Assembly: GCA_029219385.1 (NCBI GenBank)
Contig: JAQXTH010000008.1
Span: 18,982 to 82,981, forward strand
Origin: Prevotellaceae bacterium
GTDB taxonomy: Bacteria; Bacteroidota; Bacteroidia; Bacteroidales; Bacteroidaceae
Direction: 5' to 3'
DNA length: 64,000 nt
Part shown: piece after piece, positions 17,575 through 28,000 of the stretch
Numbering within the stretch: position 1 is the stretch's first letter
Layout of the letters: every line of letters begins with the position of its first letter
Notes under the pieces: model-generated
The model's input: the letters and a program-made list of their open reading frames with translations, nothing else
The model's database searches: none
What the model was told of the DNA's origin: nothing
Program-made: the position numbers and the translations under genes

Positions 17575-17801
17575 CAGAACATTTTCTCCCCTGCCGTTTC
17601 AATGCAAAGGCAAGAATAAAAAAGAAAGGTTGTGTCTTAATACATCCACTCATAACACAACCTCATTCAGAAAACAACACTAAATATCAGCCAATGCCCC
17701 ACATTTTTTAGAATATTATTCCACAAAAGCCCCATCAAAAAGAACTCCAAGAGAAACCATCTGCCTCTTGCCAACATATAAACCCAAATCGGGATAAAAA
17801 A
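17575..17801. other. Intergenic stretch between the GH2 terminator and the blaI promoter
   Basis: About 230 bp without a gene. It holds one hairpin, AGGTTGTGT (17627-17635) with its near complement AACACAACCT (17654-17663), followed on the minus strand by a T-rich run. This is probably a second terminator for transcripts coming from the GH2 gene. Confidence 0.45.
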
Positions 17802-17841
17802 ATTGGCACACAAGACAACAGAAGTGTCTTTATGTGCCAAT
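17802..17841. terminator. Terminator of the GH2 gene
   Basis: ATTGGCACA (17802-17810) pairs with TGTGCCAAT (17833-17841), with an inner AAGACA/TGTCTT stem and A/T-rich flanks. Confidence 0.8.
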
Positions 17842-17858
17842 CTGCAAAAAAAGTCAGA

Positions 17859-19679
17859 CTACGGCTTGTAGGTCTCTTTCAATTTCTTAAACCACTCGGG
17901 TTCTTTCCCGAAAATTTGCCTGAGTCTCTTCGCATCGAATTTCAACTTGCGGTCATAGGTATAAATGCCGTTTTGCTCTTGTTCGACATCGGTGAGTTGG
18001 GTATAGGTATATCCATTGATATAGTCAAAGGTGAGCAATGTGTCGACCGTGCTCTCGAGACGCTTATAAAGGGCTTCGAGATCCTTTGGTCCTTCTCCAT
18101 ACCCCCATGTGTTTTCGGCATACTTCTCAATAACCCAACCAATGCCACCCATCTCGTCAAGATAATACGGTTGGCCTTTATAGGCTGCTTCTTTGTCGCG
18201 GTTGAGCGTTGGCACAGTGCCTTCTGCCTTAGGAGTAAGCTGTTTTTTCAATTCAACGGCATTGCCCTCATAATCATGGAATGACCAAATATCGGTTTTC
18301 TTCTGATGATAGCCACCCGAAACGTCGTGAACCGGACGATAGTCCAATCGATGAGTGAGATCATAAACATCGGCCAACAAACGGTCGTGATTGATACCGT
18401 CGTTTGAGCGACCCCATGTCTCATTAAACGGAGTCCACATGATGATACTCGGATGATTGCGGTCGCGCTCTACAACCTCTTGCCACTCGGTGAGGAAATT
18501 GCGTGCAGCCGGAATGCCGTTGATGTCCATGCCCCACGAGGCAGCCTCACCCCAAGTAAGATAGCCAAGTTTGTCGGCCCAATAGTGGAAACGCTCCTCA
18601 AAGACTTTTTGATGAAGACGTGCCGAATTGAAGCCCACCGACATCGAACGCCATATATCGGCTTTCAACTCTTCGTCTGTCGGAGCCGTCCACACTCCTT
18701 TGGGATAGAATCCCTGGTCGAGCACCATGCGCAGATACAGAGGTTTGTTGTTAAGAAACACTCGGTTTCCCTCAATATGAATTTTGCGCATTCCGGCATA
18801 GCCTTTCACCTTGTCAACCACCTTGCCCGAAGCATCAATTACTTCATATTCCAAATCATAAAGGAAAGGACTCTCGGGCGACCAAGTCTTGACATTTTTA
18901 ACCGGCAGCAAAACAGTCATGGGCGTAGTGGCCTTTTCGGTGACATCGGCCACCACTTTTGAGCCATCGACCACTTTCACCCTGAGGCGCAAACCTTTCT
19001 CCAAAGCATAGAACGAGGGTTCCAGCACAAAACGACTGTTGTCGAGGTCGGGCTTGATATACACACTCTTCAAACCTGTGGGGGCAACAGCCTCCATCCA
19101 AACGGTTTGCCAAATACCTGTAACACGGGTATAGTAGCAACCTGCCGAATAGAAAGCATGACTCTGCTTGCCACCCGTCTGGGCACGACCACGCAAGTCA
19201 TCTTTTACCCACAACACCACGTTGGCCTGTTTGCCCGGCTCAACATAGTCGGTAATGTCGATCGAAAACGACGAACTGCCGCCCCAATGACGACCTGCCA
19301 CCTTATTGTTTACATAAAGAGTGGCATAGTAGTCGACTGCACCAAAATTCATGAATATATTCTTACCCTTCCAATCTGCGGGAATTTCAACCTTGCGCTG
19401 ATACCAAATGCCGGGAATAAAATCCTTATAGCCCACGCCCGATAATTCGCTCTCGGGGCAGAAAGGCACAAGAATCTTGTCCTTAAAGCCTTCGCTTTTG
19501 TCGAATTTGCGATCAATGCCCGTGTTGCTGAGGTCGATTGCGTAGGTCCACTCACCATTGAGGTTTACCCAATCGGTGCGTTCAAACTGTGGACGCGGAT
19601 ATTCCGGACGCGGAATGTTTGTCTGCGCAAACGTCATGACGGCAAAAAGCGCAGCAAAAATAGTCGTGAGAAATTTCAT
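17859..19679 (-). CDS. Secreted glycoside hydrolase family 2 protein (beta-galactosidase/beta-glucuronidase-like)
   Basis: 606 aa from ATG 19679, with a signal peptide (MKFLTTIFAALFAVMTFAQ). The domains follow the GH2 order: an N-terminal jelly-roll sugar-binding domain (WVNLNGEWTYAID through RHWGGSSSFSIDITDYV), an immunoglobulin-like middle domain (about 190-300), then a TIM barrel. The predicted acid/base is E420 in MWTPFNETWG and the nucleophile E509 in YYLDEMGGIGW. It probably removes beta-linked galactose, glucuronic acid or a similar sugar from dietary or host glycans in the periplasm. The sugar cannot be decided from sequence. The upstream ATG at 19739 would destroy the signal peptide position. 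Confidence 0.92.
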   Translation of the reverse strand: MKFLTTIFAALFAVMTFAQTNIPRPEYPRPQFERTDWVNLNGEWTYAIDLSNTGIDRKFDKSEGFKDKILVPFCPESELSGVGYKDFIPGIWYQRKVEIPADWKGKNIFMNFGAVDYYATLYVNNKVAGRHWGGSSSFSIDITDYVEPGKQANVVLWVKDDLRGRAQTGGKQSHAFYSAGCYYTRVTGIWQTVWMEAVAPTGLKSVYIKPDLDNSRFVLEPSFYALEKGLRLRVKVVDGSKVVADVTEKATTPMTVLLPVKNVKTWSPESPFLYDLEYEVIDASGKVVDKVKGYAGMRKIHIEGNRVFLNNKPLYLRMVLDQGFYPKGVWTAPTDEELKADIWRSMSVGFNSARLHQKVFEERFHYWADKLGYLTWGEAASWGMDINGIPAARNFLTEWQEVVERDRNHPSIIMWTPFNETWGRSNDGINHDRLLADVYDLTHRLDYRPVHDVSGGYHQKKTDIWSFHDYEGNAVELKKQLTPKAEGTVPTLNRDKEAAYKGQPYYLDEMGGIGWVIEKYAENTWGYGEGPKDLEALYKRLESTVDTLLTFDYINGYTYTQLTDVEQEQNGIYTYDRKLKFDAKRLRQIFGKEPEWFKKLKETYKP

Positions 19680-19767
19680 TTGTTGTTGATTATAAAATGT
19701 TAATAAATAGATTTGCAAGAAAATCCCATTGCAAGCCAACAGGCGAAAGAGAAATAAGCCTGCTCCG

Positions 19768-21207
19768 CTACTTGTTATCGTTTTTCTCTCTCAGCGTAAA
19801 AGCCGAAGACCCATCGAAGCAATGAGTGCATACCTTGCATTTGGGCAGACCGATAGAATCTACCAATGTCTCAAGTTTGGTAAACCTAAGGCTCGACAGG
19901 TTCAGGCGACGGGCTATCTCGTCAACCATGCGTTTATATTCGGGCGAATCGGTCTTGGTATAACGCTCCAACACCTCGTCTGACACATTTTCACCCTCAA
20001 AATCCTGTATCACCCGGCGAGCAATCAACTCCATGTCGCTCTTAGACGATGTGAAATTGATGAAACGGCAACCATAGACCAAAGGCGGGCACGCTATGCG
20101 CATATGAACCTCTTTGGCTCCTTGCTCAAACAACACCTTGGTATTGTCACGCAACTGGGTGCCGCGCACTATGGAATCGTCGCAAAACAACAGTTTTTTG
20201 CCACGCAACAAGTCTTTGTTTGAAATCAACTTCATCTTTGCCACGAGGTCGCGCATAGCCTGATTGCTCGGCATGAAAGAACGAGGCCATGTAGGAGTGT
20301 ACTTTGAGACACAGCGCAGATATGGCACACCTTTTCCGGCTGCATATCCCGTAGCCATGCCTATGCCCGAGTCGGGAATGCCACAGGCGCAATCCACCTC
20401 CGTGTCGTCCTCCTTGCCCATTTGGCGACCACACTCAAATCTCACTTCTTCAACATTGCGCCCCTCATAACAAGAAGTAGGAAAACCATAATATACCCAC
20501 AGGAAGGAGCAAATTTGCATCTGCTTGTTGGGTTTGCGCAACTGCTCAAAGCCCTCAGCGTTGATCTTCACAATCTCGCCCGGACCCACGAAATGCACTG
20601 TCTCATAATCAAGGTTGGGAAATGCAGTACTCTCTGAGGTCACCGCCATGGCTCCCTCTTTTTTTCCAACCACAATGGGAGTGCGCCCCCACGAGTCGCG
20701 AGCTGCTATAATACCGCTCTCTGTGAGCAAAAGCATGGAGCAAGACCCCTTTACCTTATTATATACATTTTCTATTCCCTCAACAAAAGTGCGCCCTTTG
20801 ATGATAAGCAAGGAAATAAGTTCGGTAGGATTGATACGCCCGGAGGTAAACTCCGACAGATGTTCGCCTTCGCGTATCAACTCATCGGCCAATTCTTCGA
20901 GATTATTGATTTTTGCCACCGTGACCAATGCGAAACGCCCCAAATGGCTATTGGCCAACATCGGTTGCGCATCGGTGTCGCTAATCACGCCAATGCCGGC
21001 ATGGCCGTCAAACTTTTCAAGTTCGTCTTCAAAACGAGGACGAAAATAAGAATTTTCAAGATTATGAATTTCTCGTTCAAAATGTCCGTCATGATTAACT
21101 GTTGCAATGCCACCACGACGGGTGCCAAGATGAAATTGATAATCAGTGCCATAAAACACGTCTGCAATACACTTTTGTCGAGACACGGCTCCAAAAAAAC
21201 CACCCAT
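19768..21207 (-). CDS. Amidophosphoribosyltransferase-like protein lacking the catalytic Cys
   Basis: 479 aa resembling PurF from end to end: an N-terminal class II glutamine amidotransferase fold, then a phosphoribosyltransferase domain with the PRPP loop LLFCDDSIVRGTQL and C-terminal cysteines CKVCTHC. However, the N-terminus is MGGFFGAVSR, with Gly where PurF has the nucleophile Cys that hydrolyses glutamine, and no propeptide. HLGTRRGG stands where the glutamine site should be. Glutaminase activity is therefore unlikely; it may use free ammonia, have another acceptor, or act as a regulator. My recollection is that similar Cys-less paralogues occur across Bacteroidetes. It lies upstream of the GH2 gene with an 88-bp gap. 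Confidence 0.88.
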   Translation of the reverse strand: MGGFFGAVSRQKCIADVFYGTDYQFHLGTRRGGIATVNHDGHFEREIHNLENSYFRPRFEDELEKFDGHAGIGVISDTDAQPMLANSHLGRFALVTVAKINNLEELADELIREGEHLSEFTSGRINPTELISLLIIKGRTFVEGIENVYNKVKGSCSMLLLTESGIIAARDSWGRTPIVVGKKEGAMAVTSESTAFPNLDYETVHFVGPGEIVKINAEGFEQLRKPNKQMQICSFLWVYYGFPTSCYEGRNVEEVRFECGRQMGKEDDTEVDCACGIPDSGIGMATGYAAGKGVPYLRCVSKYTPTWPRSFMPSNQAMRDLVAKMKLISNKDLLRGKKLLFCDDSIVRGTQLRDNTKVLFEQGAKEVHMRIACPPLVYGCRFINFTSSKSDMELIARRVIQDFEGENVSDEVLERYTKTDSPEYKRMVDEIARRLNLSSLRFTKLETLVDSIGLPKCKVCTHCFDGSSAFTLREKNDNK

Positions 21208-21266
21208 ATAGTATGTCTGTTATATACGATTATTTAAAGCAAAATAAATATTCCGAAATGAGAGTT

Positions 21267-21274
21267 CAAAGGTA
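21267..21274 (-). promoter_or_regulatory. -7 box of the PurF-like gene
   Basis: TACCTTTG on the minus strand, about 60 nt before the start codon. No clear -33 element is seen. The stretch 21275-21438 otherwise shows no gene. Confidence 0.45.
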
Positions 21275-21439
21275 ATAAAATAATCTCAAAACACACATAT
21301 ACAACAGTCTACTTTTTTAAAACCCAAATCAATCATTAAACCACAAGAGAGTTTTTTCTATAAGAAATCCAATTGCCCCCTTGGCAGAAACTCCCAACAT
21401 TTTTGTCTTGGTCGCAGAAAAAAAATCGCACCATTTTAT

Positions 21440-21530
21440 AGTTCGCTAAGTTAGCGAACTAAAGCACCCTAAGTTAGAGTGCTTAAACACCCTAAGTTAG
21501 GAAACTATAGCACCCTAAGTTAGGAAACTA
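21440..21530. repeat. Palindromic tandem array, 23-bp period, four units
   Basis: The core CTAAGTTAG recurs at 21446, 21469, 21492 and 21515, exactly every 23 bp. Unit 1 is a perfect 21-bp palindrome (AGTTCGCTAA, G, TTAGCGAACT). Unit 2 is nearly one (AAGCAC...GTGCTT). Units 3 and 4 share GGAAACTAT. It lies just upstream of the tRNA-Arg promoter. Confidence 0.85.
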
Positions 21531-21573
21531 TAAAAACTTGTTGTTTCAATACACTTATACCGTGTTGCAAAAA

Positions 21574-21605
21574 TTTGGTGGTATTGGATTTTTATTGTAC
21601 TTTTG
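21574..21605 (+). promoter_or_regulatory. Promoter of tRNA-Arg
   Basis: TTTG at 21574-21577, a 20-bp spacer, then TACTTTTG at 21598-21605. The mature tRNA begins 44 bp later. Confidence 0.55.
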
Positions 21606-21648
21606 CAACCGCAAACCAAGCGAGAGTTTGCTACAACAGAAGAATAAT

Positions 21649-21720
21649 GTCCCTGTAGTTCAATGGATAGAACAGCAGTTTCCTAAACTGCTGATCCGGG
21701 TTCGATTCCCGGCGGGGATA
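21649..21720 (+). tRNA. tRNA-Arg(CCT)
   Basis: A 72-nt cloverleaf. The acceptor GTCCCTG pairs with CGGGGAT, with two G-U pairs. The D arm is GTTC/GAAC. The anticodon stem GCAGT/ACTGC has loop TTCCTAA, so the anticodon is CCT and reads AGG. The T arm is CCGGG TTCGATT CCCGG. No CCA is encoded. Confidence 0.95.
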
Positions 21721-21733
21721 CTTTTCAACAACA

Positions 21734-21797
21734 AAAAAGCGACCGACCGTCAGTTCACCTTTATTGTAGTGAGAACTGACGGTCGGTCGCTTTTTTT
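21734..21797. terminator. Strong terminator after tRNA-Arg
   Basis: A perfect stem of about 20 bp, GCGACCGACCGTCAGTTC (21739-21756) with its complement (21773-21790), followed by seven or more T. It is also symmetric for the minus strand. Confidence 0.9.
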
Positions 21798-21911
21798 GGC
21801 TATTGATTAAGGAACTTGAACATAGTCATGAGGATAGTTTTGTATCTCATCCAAAAACCAAGCTTGGGTTCAAAACGTCATGTGATATTCAAATGGAAGA
21901 AAGCAACGAAA

Positions 21912-24806
21912 CTATCTCTTCTTCGGTTTCTTGTTGAAACGATAAATGGCATGTGCCATCACATAGCGTGGCAGTGAATTGAAGTAGGTCTCGGTGCGCC
22001 CCTGCGAATTGATTACCTGACTATAGTTGCTCAAATTGCCAAGTATGTCAAATCCGTCAACCAACAGGGTGAGGCCAATCTTGGGAAATATCTTTGAGAG
22101 GCGGGCGTTCCAAACGAGGTCATTGGTATTGGCACTCGAGGTGGCATAACCGCGATGGCTGTAAATGGTGAGGTCGGTGGAGAGTTCTATATCCAAAGGC
22201 AGTTTGAGAAGAGCGGTCAACCCATAATTAAAGTCCCAAAGGGTATAAGAATCAAAATCTTCACGAGAAGACGTGACATGACCCACACCCACATAACCTT
22301 TGAAACCGACAGAGTGCTTGCCCAAACCATATTTCAACTCTACCTTTTCTGTGCCCCACCATGTGTTGACCGTGCTACGCCAAGGCGTAACGTCCTTGTC
22401 TTCGGAAATATAGTCTACACCGTGGTTCAGTTGAAGGAGCGTTTCGTCTTTGAGTGTCAACTTCTTTTTCTTGTCGAGCGGACACCAGTGCCAGATATTG
22501 GTATTCAGAGTGTAGTTGCCATTCACGCTCATAGGGCGATAATGGCGAATGCCCGTGGTACGGTCGAAAACATAAGTATAGGCCAAAGCATTGACCGTGG
22601 TATAGAAACTTTGCTTTATCGTAAAGTTGCTTTGTCTCTTGGGACCGTTTAGAGCATAGAGCAAAGCCACCTCGTGATTAGTGATGTTTTTAAGGTCACT
22701 GTTGCCGGTGTGTATGTTGAGGGGGTCGGTGGTGTCTTCAAAACCTGCCAACAGACTTGTCATGGATGGGACGGATTGACTCATCTTATATTCCAAACGC
22801 AACTGAATACTGTCATTCCTTAGATACTTTATATAAAACTGAGGAGAAAAAAGAACGGCATTGCGTCGCGTTATACCCGAATATACATCGCCGTTGCCAC
22901 GCGTATAGTCAAGGCGATAATGATGATAATGCAACGGAAGCACTCCATATATATGCAGGCGATAGAAACCATTGTTTTTGCCCATAGGTTTCTTGTCTAT
23001 AGCTCGTTCAAAAGTAATTTTACCGCCCAGGAAGTTATCGCTCTGATGAAAATCATAACTGTTGAGGTCATCAAAGAGTTGTTGCATGAAATCGATCTCG
23101 GAGGGCAGATTGCTTTCTTCGCGATTATAGCGCGAAAGGACTTTTCTCTTCATTTTCTGTCCGACCTCGGGAAAGAATCCCAAATTGGTCACCGTGGAGT
23201 TTTCTGTCATACATAAACCAAAAACAGGACTAAAAAGATATTCAAGCGCGCGGTCGGGCTTGTTTTTTATGAAAGTGTTTTGAAGTTGGGGAGCCACAGA
23301 TGGCTGCGAGGGATATTGCAGATCATAACGGTCAAACGTATTGAAACGGTCGGTTGCATAATTTATTTTAGCCATTAAACCATAATCAAAACCGGCAGAC
23401 AACACAGAATAAAAAGCCTGCATTCCTGTAGAAAGGCTATGACCGTCGGACTTAATGTCTCGTTCATATCTGTTGAGCATCATGCTGCGAAGCATTGTGC
23501 CGGTGCCATGTTGAATGCTGTCAAGCAAAGCCTTGCTCTTGATATAATTATATGGATTGTCGTCAAATGTGGCAGACAATGTGTTAGCATGGCGATTAAA
23601 ACGCGAATAAGCAAAAGAGGGACTCAATTCCAGACCGCTCACTCCGTCTGCTTGTTTAAGTTCCCACTTGTGTGAGGTGCTGAAGTTGAAATTGTCATTG
23701 CGGCTTTGCGAACGGCTCTTGGCGTATGTGTTTCGGGTGTCAAGATATGTCTCAGTCATTGTCTCGGAATAATTGTCGGCATCGGTGTAAGACAACTCCG
23801 CATTGCCGCTTAATTTGTTTGTTGTATGTTTGGGTTTAAAGAGATAGTCTACTCCGCCCATCTTTTGCGACAAAAGCCCCTGAGGCATCTTGTCGGGTGT
23901 CCAGTTGGAATTTTCGCCCGGCTTGCGTTTGTCGTTGAGATTATTGAAATTGGCATAGCCACCTATACGCGAAGCATCGGTAAATCTAAGGGCAAAAAGT
24001 CTCGCAAGATAACGGTTTTCAGACCCCATGCCGACCTCTGCATTGCCGATAAAACCTATGGCATATTGTTTCTTGAGATTTACGTCCATCACATACTCAC
24101 CCTCTGACGACCGCCCTTTCAATACATCCAAAGGGTCTTTGCGGTCATAAACCTTGAGGGTCTTCACCATATAAGAGGGCAAGTTTTCAAGCATTATGCG
24201 ATTTTTGCCCTTAAAGAAATCTTCGCCATTGAGCAACAGAGCGTCTATCTTGCGCCCGTTGACCTTTATCTCACCTTCGTCGCTCAATTCGGCACCGGGT
24301 ATGGACTTTATCAAATTGTCCAGCATGGAGCCTTGGGCAAGATTAAAGGCATCGGCATTATAAACCACAGTGTCTCCCTTGTGATAAAACTTCAATTGGG
24401 TTGCCTTTACAACAACATCATTCAACTTATGTTCTTTAGCCTTGCGCTTCATGTTTACAATAAAACCAAAACGTAACGACTCCATCTTCTTAAAAGGTTT
24501 TACCTCTACAGTCTTCTCCAAAAACTCATATCCTTGCTTTGAGAAAGTAAACCTGTAGACACCGCCCTCCTTTGGAATTTCAAGTATCCAAAAACCGCTA
24601 TTGCCCGAAATGTTTACATTAGAATTTGGATCGTTCTTTGAAACCAAAAACGTGTCTTTATAAACAGAAACATTAACCTTTGTCAACACCTCTTGTGTGA
24701 CATGGTCTTTTGCAAGACCATAGAAAAACGCCTTGCGAGATTGCGCAAACGAAAATAAGGATAAGAGCAAAGATATTGCCAAAAGAATAGTTCGATAATT
24801 CTTCAC
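21912..24806 (-). CDS. Outer-membrane beta-barrel protein with plug-like domain (OMP_b-brl_3 type)
   Basis: 964 aa when started at GTG 24806 (VKNYRTILLAISLLLSLFSFAQ, a good signal peptide). The domains are a carboxypeptidase-regulatory-like Ig domain (about 25-115), a TonB-plug-like region (HKLNDVVVKATQLKFYHKGD, VVYNADAFNLAQGSMLD, VNGRKIDALLLNGEDFF, about 120-225), and a large C-terminal barrel ending in IYRFNKKPKKR. It resembles TonB-dependent receptors but lacks SusC features, so its cargo is unknown. The only ATG upstream (24939-24941) lies before the predicted transcription start. It is a paralogue of the frameshifted gene at 12913-15827. Confidence 0.85.
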   Translation of the reverse strand: MKNYRTILLAISLLLSLFSFAQSRKAFFYGLAKDHVTQEVLTKVNVSVYKDTFLVSKNDPNSNVNISGNSGFWILEIPKEGGVYRFTFSKQGYEFLEKTVEVKPFKKMESLRFGFIVNMKRKAKEHKLNDVVVKATQLKFYHKGDTVVYNADAFNLAQGSMLDNLIKSIPGAELSDEGEIKVNGRKIDALLLNGEDFFKGKNRIMLENLPSYMVKTLKVYDRKDPLDVLKGRSSEGEYVMDVNLKKQYAIGFIGNAEVGMGSENRYLARLFALRFTDASRIGGYANFNNLNDKRKPGENSNWTPDKMPQGLLSQKMGGVDYLFKPKHTTNKLSGNAELSYTDADNYSETMTETYLDTRNTYAKSRSQSRNDNFNFSTSHKWELKQADGVSGLELSPSFAYSRFNRHANTLSATFDDNPYNYIKSKALLDSIQHGTGTMLRSMMLNRYERDIKSDGHSLSTGMQAFYSVLSAGFDYGLMAKINYATDRFNTFDRYDLQYPSQPSVAPQLQNTFIKNKPDRALEYLFSPVFGLCMTENSTVTNLGFFPEVGQKMKRKVLSRYNREESNLPSEIDFMQQLFDDLNSYDFHQSDNFLGGKITFERAIDKKPMGKNNGFYRLHIYGVLPLHYHHYRLDYTRGNGDVYSGITRRNAVLFSPQFYIKYLRNDSIQLRLEYKMSQSVPSMTSLLAGFEDTTDPLNIHTGNSDLKNITNHEVALLYALNGPKRQSNFTIKQSFYTTVNALAYTYVFDRTTGIRHYRPMSVNGNYTLNTNIWHWCPLDKKKKLTLKDETLLQLNHGVDYISEDKDVTPWRSTVNTWWGTEKVELKYGLGKHSVGFKGYVGVGHVTSSREDFDSYTLWDFNYGLTALLKLPLDIELSTDLTIYSHRGYATSSANTNDLVWNARLSKIFPKIGLTLLVDGFDILGNLSNYSQVINSQGRTETYFNSLPRYVMAHAIYRFNKKPKKR

Positions 24807-24917
24807 AATGATTTTCTTTAATAATTTGTAAATATTAGCAACAATGCAACACCAAGAAAAACTTCTTTCGACACTGTCCTCTGTTATATAAACACCCAAG
24901 ACGCAAAAACATATCAG

Positions 24918-24948
24918 CAAAATTATGAAAAAAATTAACAAAAGGCAA
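24918..24948 (-). promoter_or_regulatory. Promoter of the outer-membrane barrel gene
   Basis: TAATTTTG on the minus strand (24925-24918) with TTG at 24948-24946 and a 20-bp spacer. The predicted transcript starts near 24911, about 105 nt before the proposed GTG start. Confidence 0.45.
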
Positions 24949-24971
24949 TAGGGGGGGGTAAAAACAAAAAC

Positions 24972-25016
24972 AGAGACCGAATTTCCTAAAAAACGGGAGA
25001 TTCGGTCTCTTTTTAA
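24972..25016. terminator. Terminator of the rpoBC operon
   Basis: AGAGACCGAAT (24972-24982) pairs with ATTCGGTCTCT (25000-25010), with T/A runs on both sides. It lies 25 bp after the rpoC stop. Confidence 0.88.
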
Positions 25017-25040
25017 TATAATATATCTTAAAAGCGCGGT

Positions 25041-28000
25041 TTAATATTCGTATTCGCTATAAGAAGGTTCGGCAGTTTCTTGATATTCGTCTTTGCTGCC
25101 CACGATGATGTCGCGGAACTGTGGCATTCCCGTTCCGGCAGGAATGAGATGGCCACAAATGACATTTTCCTTCATACCCTGCAAATAGTCCACACGACCG
25201 CGAATTGCTGCCTCGTTGAGCACCTTGGTTGTTTCCTGGAACGAAGCGGCCGACATGAAGCTCTTTGTCTGAAGGGCTGCACGAGTGATACCCTGGAGCA
25301 CCTGATTTGAAGTTGCAGGCAAGGCGTCGCGTACCTCCACCGGACGCAAGTCACGGCGCTTGAGATATGAATTTTCATCACGCAACTTGCGGGCAGTAAC
25401 AATCATACCTTTGGTCATGTTTTCACTGTCACCGGCATCAACAACAACTTTCTTGCCCCAAATGCGATCGTTTTCTTCAAAGAAGTCTATCTTGTCCACC
25501 AAGTCATCTTCAAGGAAGTTGGTATCGCCGGCATCTATGATACGCACCTTGCGCATCATCTGGCGCACGATCACCTCAAAGTGTTTGTCGTTGATTTTCA
25601 CACCTTGCAGACGGTAAACATCTTGCACTTCGTTGACTATGTATTCCTGAACTGCAGTAGGACCATTGATGGCAAGAATATCGGCCGGAGTGATAGAACC
25701 ATCTGAAAGCGGAGTACCGGCACGCACAAAGTCGTTTTCCTGCACAAGTATCTGACGGCTCAGGGGCACAAGATATTTCTTTACATCGCCAACCTTTGAA
25801 GTGACAATAATCTCGCGGTTGCCTCGCTTCACACTGCCCATTGCAATCTCACCGTCAATCTCACTGACAATAGCAGGATTGCTTGGATTACGAGCCTCAA
25901 AGAGTTCGGTTACACGTGGCAAACCACCGGTGATGTCGCCTGCCTTTCCTACGGCACGCGGTATCTTGACGATTATCTCACCGGCCTTAATCTGCGAACC
26001 ATCGGTCACAACAACGTGACCACCGATAGGCAAATTGTATGTGCGCAACACATTGCCATCTTCATCAAGAATATGACATGAAGGCACAAGCGAACGCTCT
26101 CTTGACTCAATAATAATGATCTCGCGCAAGCCGGTGGCTTCATCTTCTTCCACACGATAGGTAACACCTTCTTTAACGCCTTCAAATTTTATCTTACCTG
26201 CCATTTCCGTAACGATAACAGCGTTGAAAGGATCCCACTGTGCAATAAGAGTTCCGGGCTCGACAACATCTTTGTCGTGTACGAAAAGTTGAGAACCATA
26301 AGGCACATTTTGTGTAGAAAGCACAATGCCGGTGTTTTCATCAACCATGCGAACTTCGGCAAGACGACCCACAACAATCTGTCCGGGAGTACCGTCATTA
26401 CATGTGATTTCTACAGTGCGAAGTTCATCAAACTCAAGACGTGCCTTGTGGCGTGCCTTGATAGAAGCGTTGGCTGCTGCGTTAGAGGCAATACCACCGG
26501 CGTGGAACGTACGGAGAGTAAGCTGCGTACCCGGCTCACCAATAGACTGTGCTGCAATAACACCTACAGCCTCGCCGAGTTGAACCATTTTGCTGGTAGC
26601 AAGATTGCGACCATAACACTTCTGACAAACACCACGCTTGCTCTCGCAAGTGAGCACCGAACGGATTTCAACCGACTCAATTGGCGATGCCTCTATCTGT
26701 GCCACAACTGCTTCGGTGATTTCCTCACCGGCAGGCAGAATGAGTTCTCCGGTAGTTGGATGAATAATATCGTGTACGCTCACACGACCAAGTATGCGCT
26801 CACCCAATGAAGAAATTACCTCATCACCATCTTTAAGAGCAGAACACTCAAGACCGCGCAATGTGCCACAATCCTCCTCGTTGATAATCACATCGTGAGC
26901 CACATCGACAAGACGACGTGTAAGATAACCGGCATCGGCAGTCTTCAATGCGGTATCAGCAAGACCCTTGCGCGCACCGTGGGTCGAGATGAAGTATTCC
27001 AACACCGACATTCCTTCTTTGAAGTTAGAAAGAATTGGGTTTTCGATAATCTGTGCACCCTCAGCACCGGCCTTTTGAGGCTTGGCCATAAGACCACGCA
27101 TACCGGCAAGCTGAGCAATCTGATCGGCGCTACCACGAGCACCGGAGTCGAGCATCATGAAGACAGAGTTGAAACCTTGGTCGGCCTCGGTCATCTGTTT
27201 CATGAGGGTCTTTTTCAAATTATTGTTTACATGGGTCCATGTATCAATCACCTGATTATAACGTTCTGTGTCAGTAATGAAACCCATTGAGTAGTTTGCC
27301 GTAATTTGCTCTACTTCATCGTGACCCTGCTGAACAATATCAACCTTTTCTTTTGGAATAATAATATCATCAAGGTTAAACGACAAACCGCCTTCGTATG
27401 CCATTTTGTAACCAAGGTTCTTGATACCGTCAAGGAATGCACAGGCACGATCCATACCCACACTCTTGATTACTTTAGCAATGATGTCACGCAAAGATTT
27501 CTTAGAAATAATGGTATTGACATATCCTATTTCCTTCGGTACAATCTCGTTGACAATTATACGACCCACGGAGGTCTCAACCATAGTCGGCACTATCTCG
27601 CCGGCTTCATTGAGATCGTCTACAATCACTTTTACGGGAGCGTGAATATCCACACGCTTTTCATTATATGCAATAATTGCCTCTTCGGGGCCATAGAACG
27701 TAAGCCCCTCTCCCTTTGCTCCGGGACGCAATTTAGTGATATAATAAAGACCAAGCACCATATCCTGTGAAGGCACAGTAATCGGAGCACCATTGGCAGG
27801 ATTGAGAATATTATGACTCTGAAGCATGAGGGTCTGAGCCTCAATTATTGCCTCGTTGCTCAATGGGAGGTGAACAGCCATCTGGTCGCCATCGAAGTCA
27901 GCATTAAACGCCGTACAAGCAAGCGGATGAAGCTGAATTGCCTTTCCCTCAATCATTTTAGGCTGGAAGGCCTGAATACCAAGACGGTGAAGCGTCGGGG

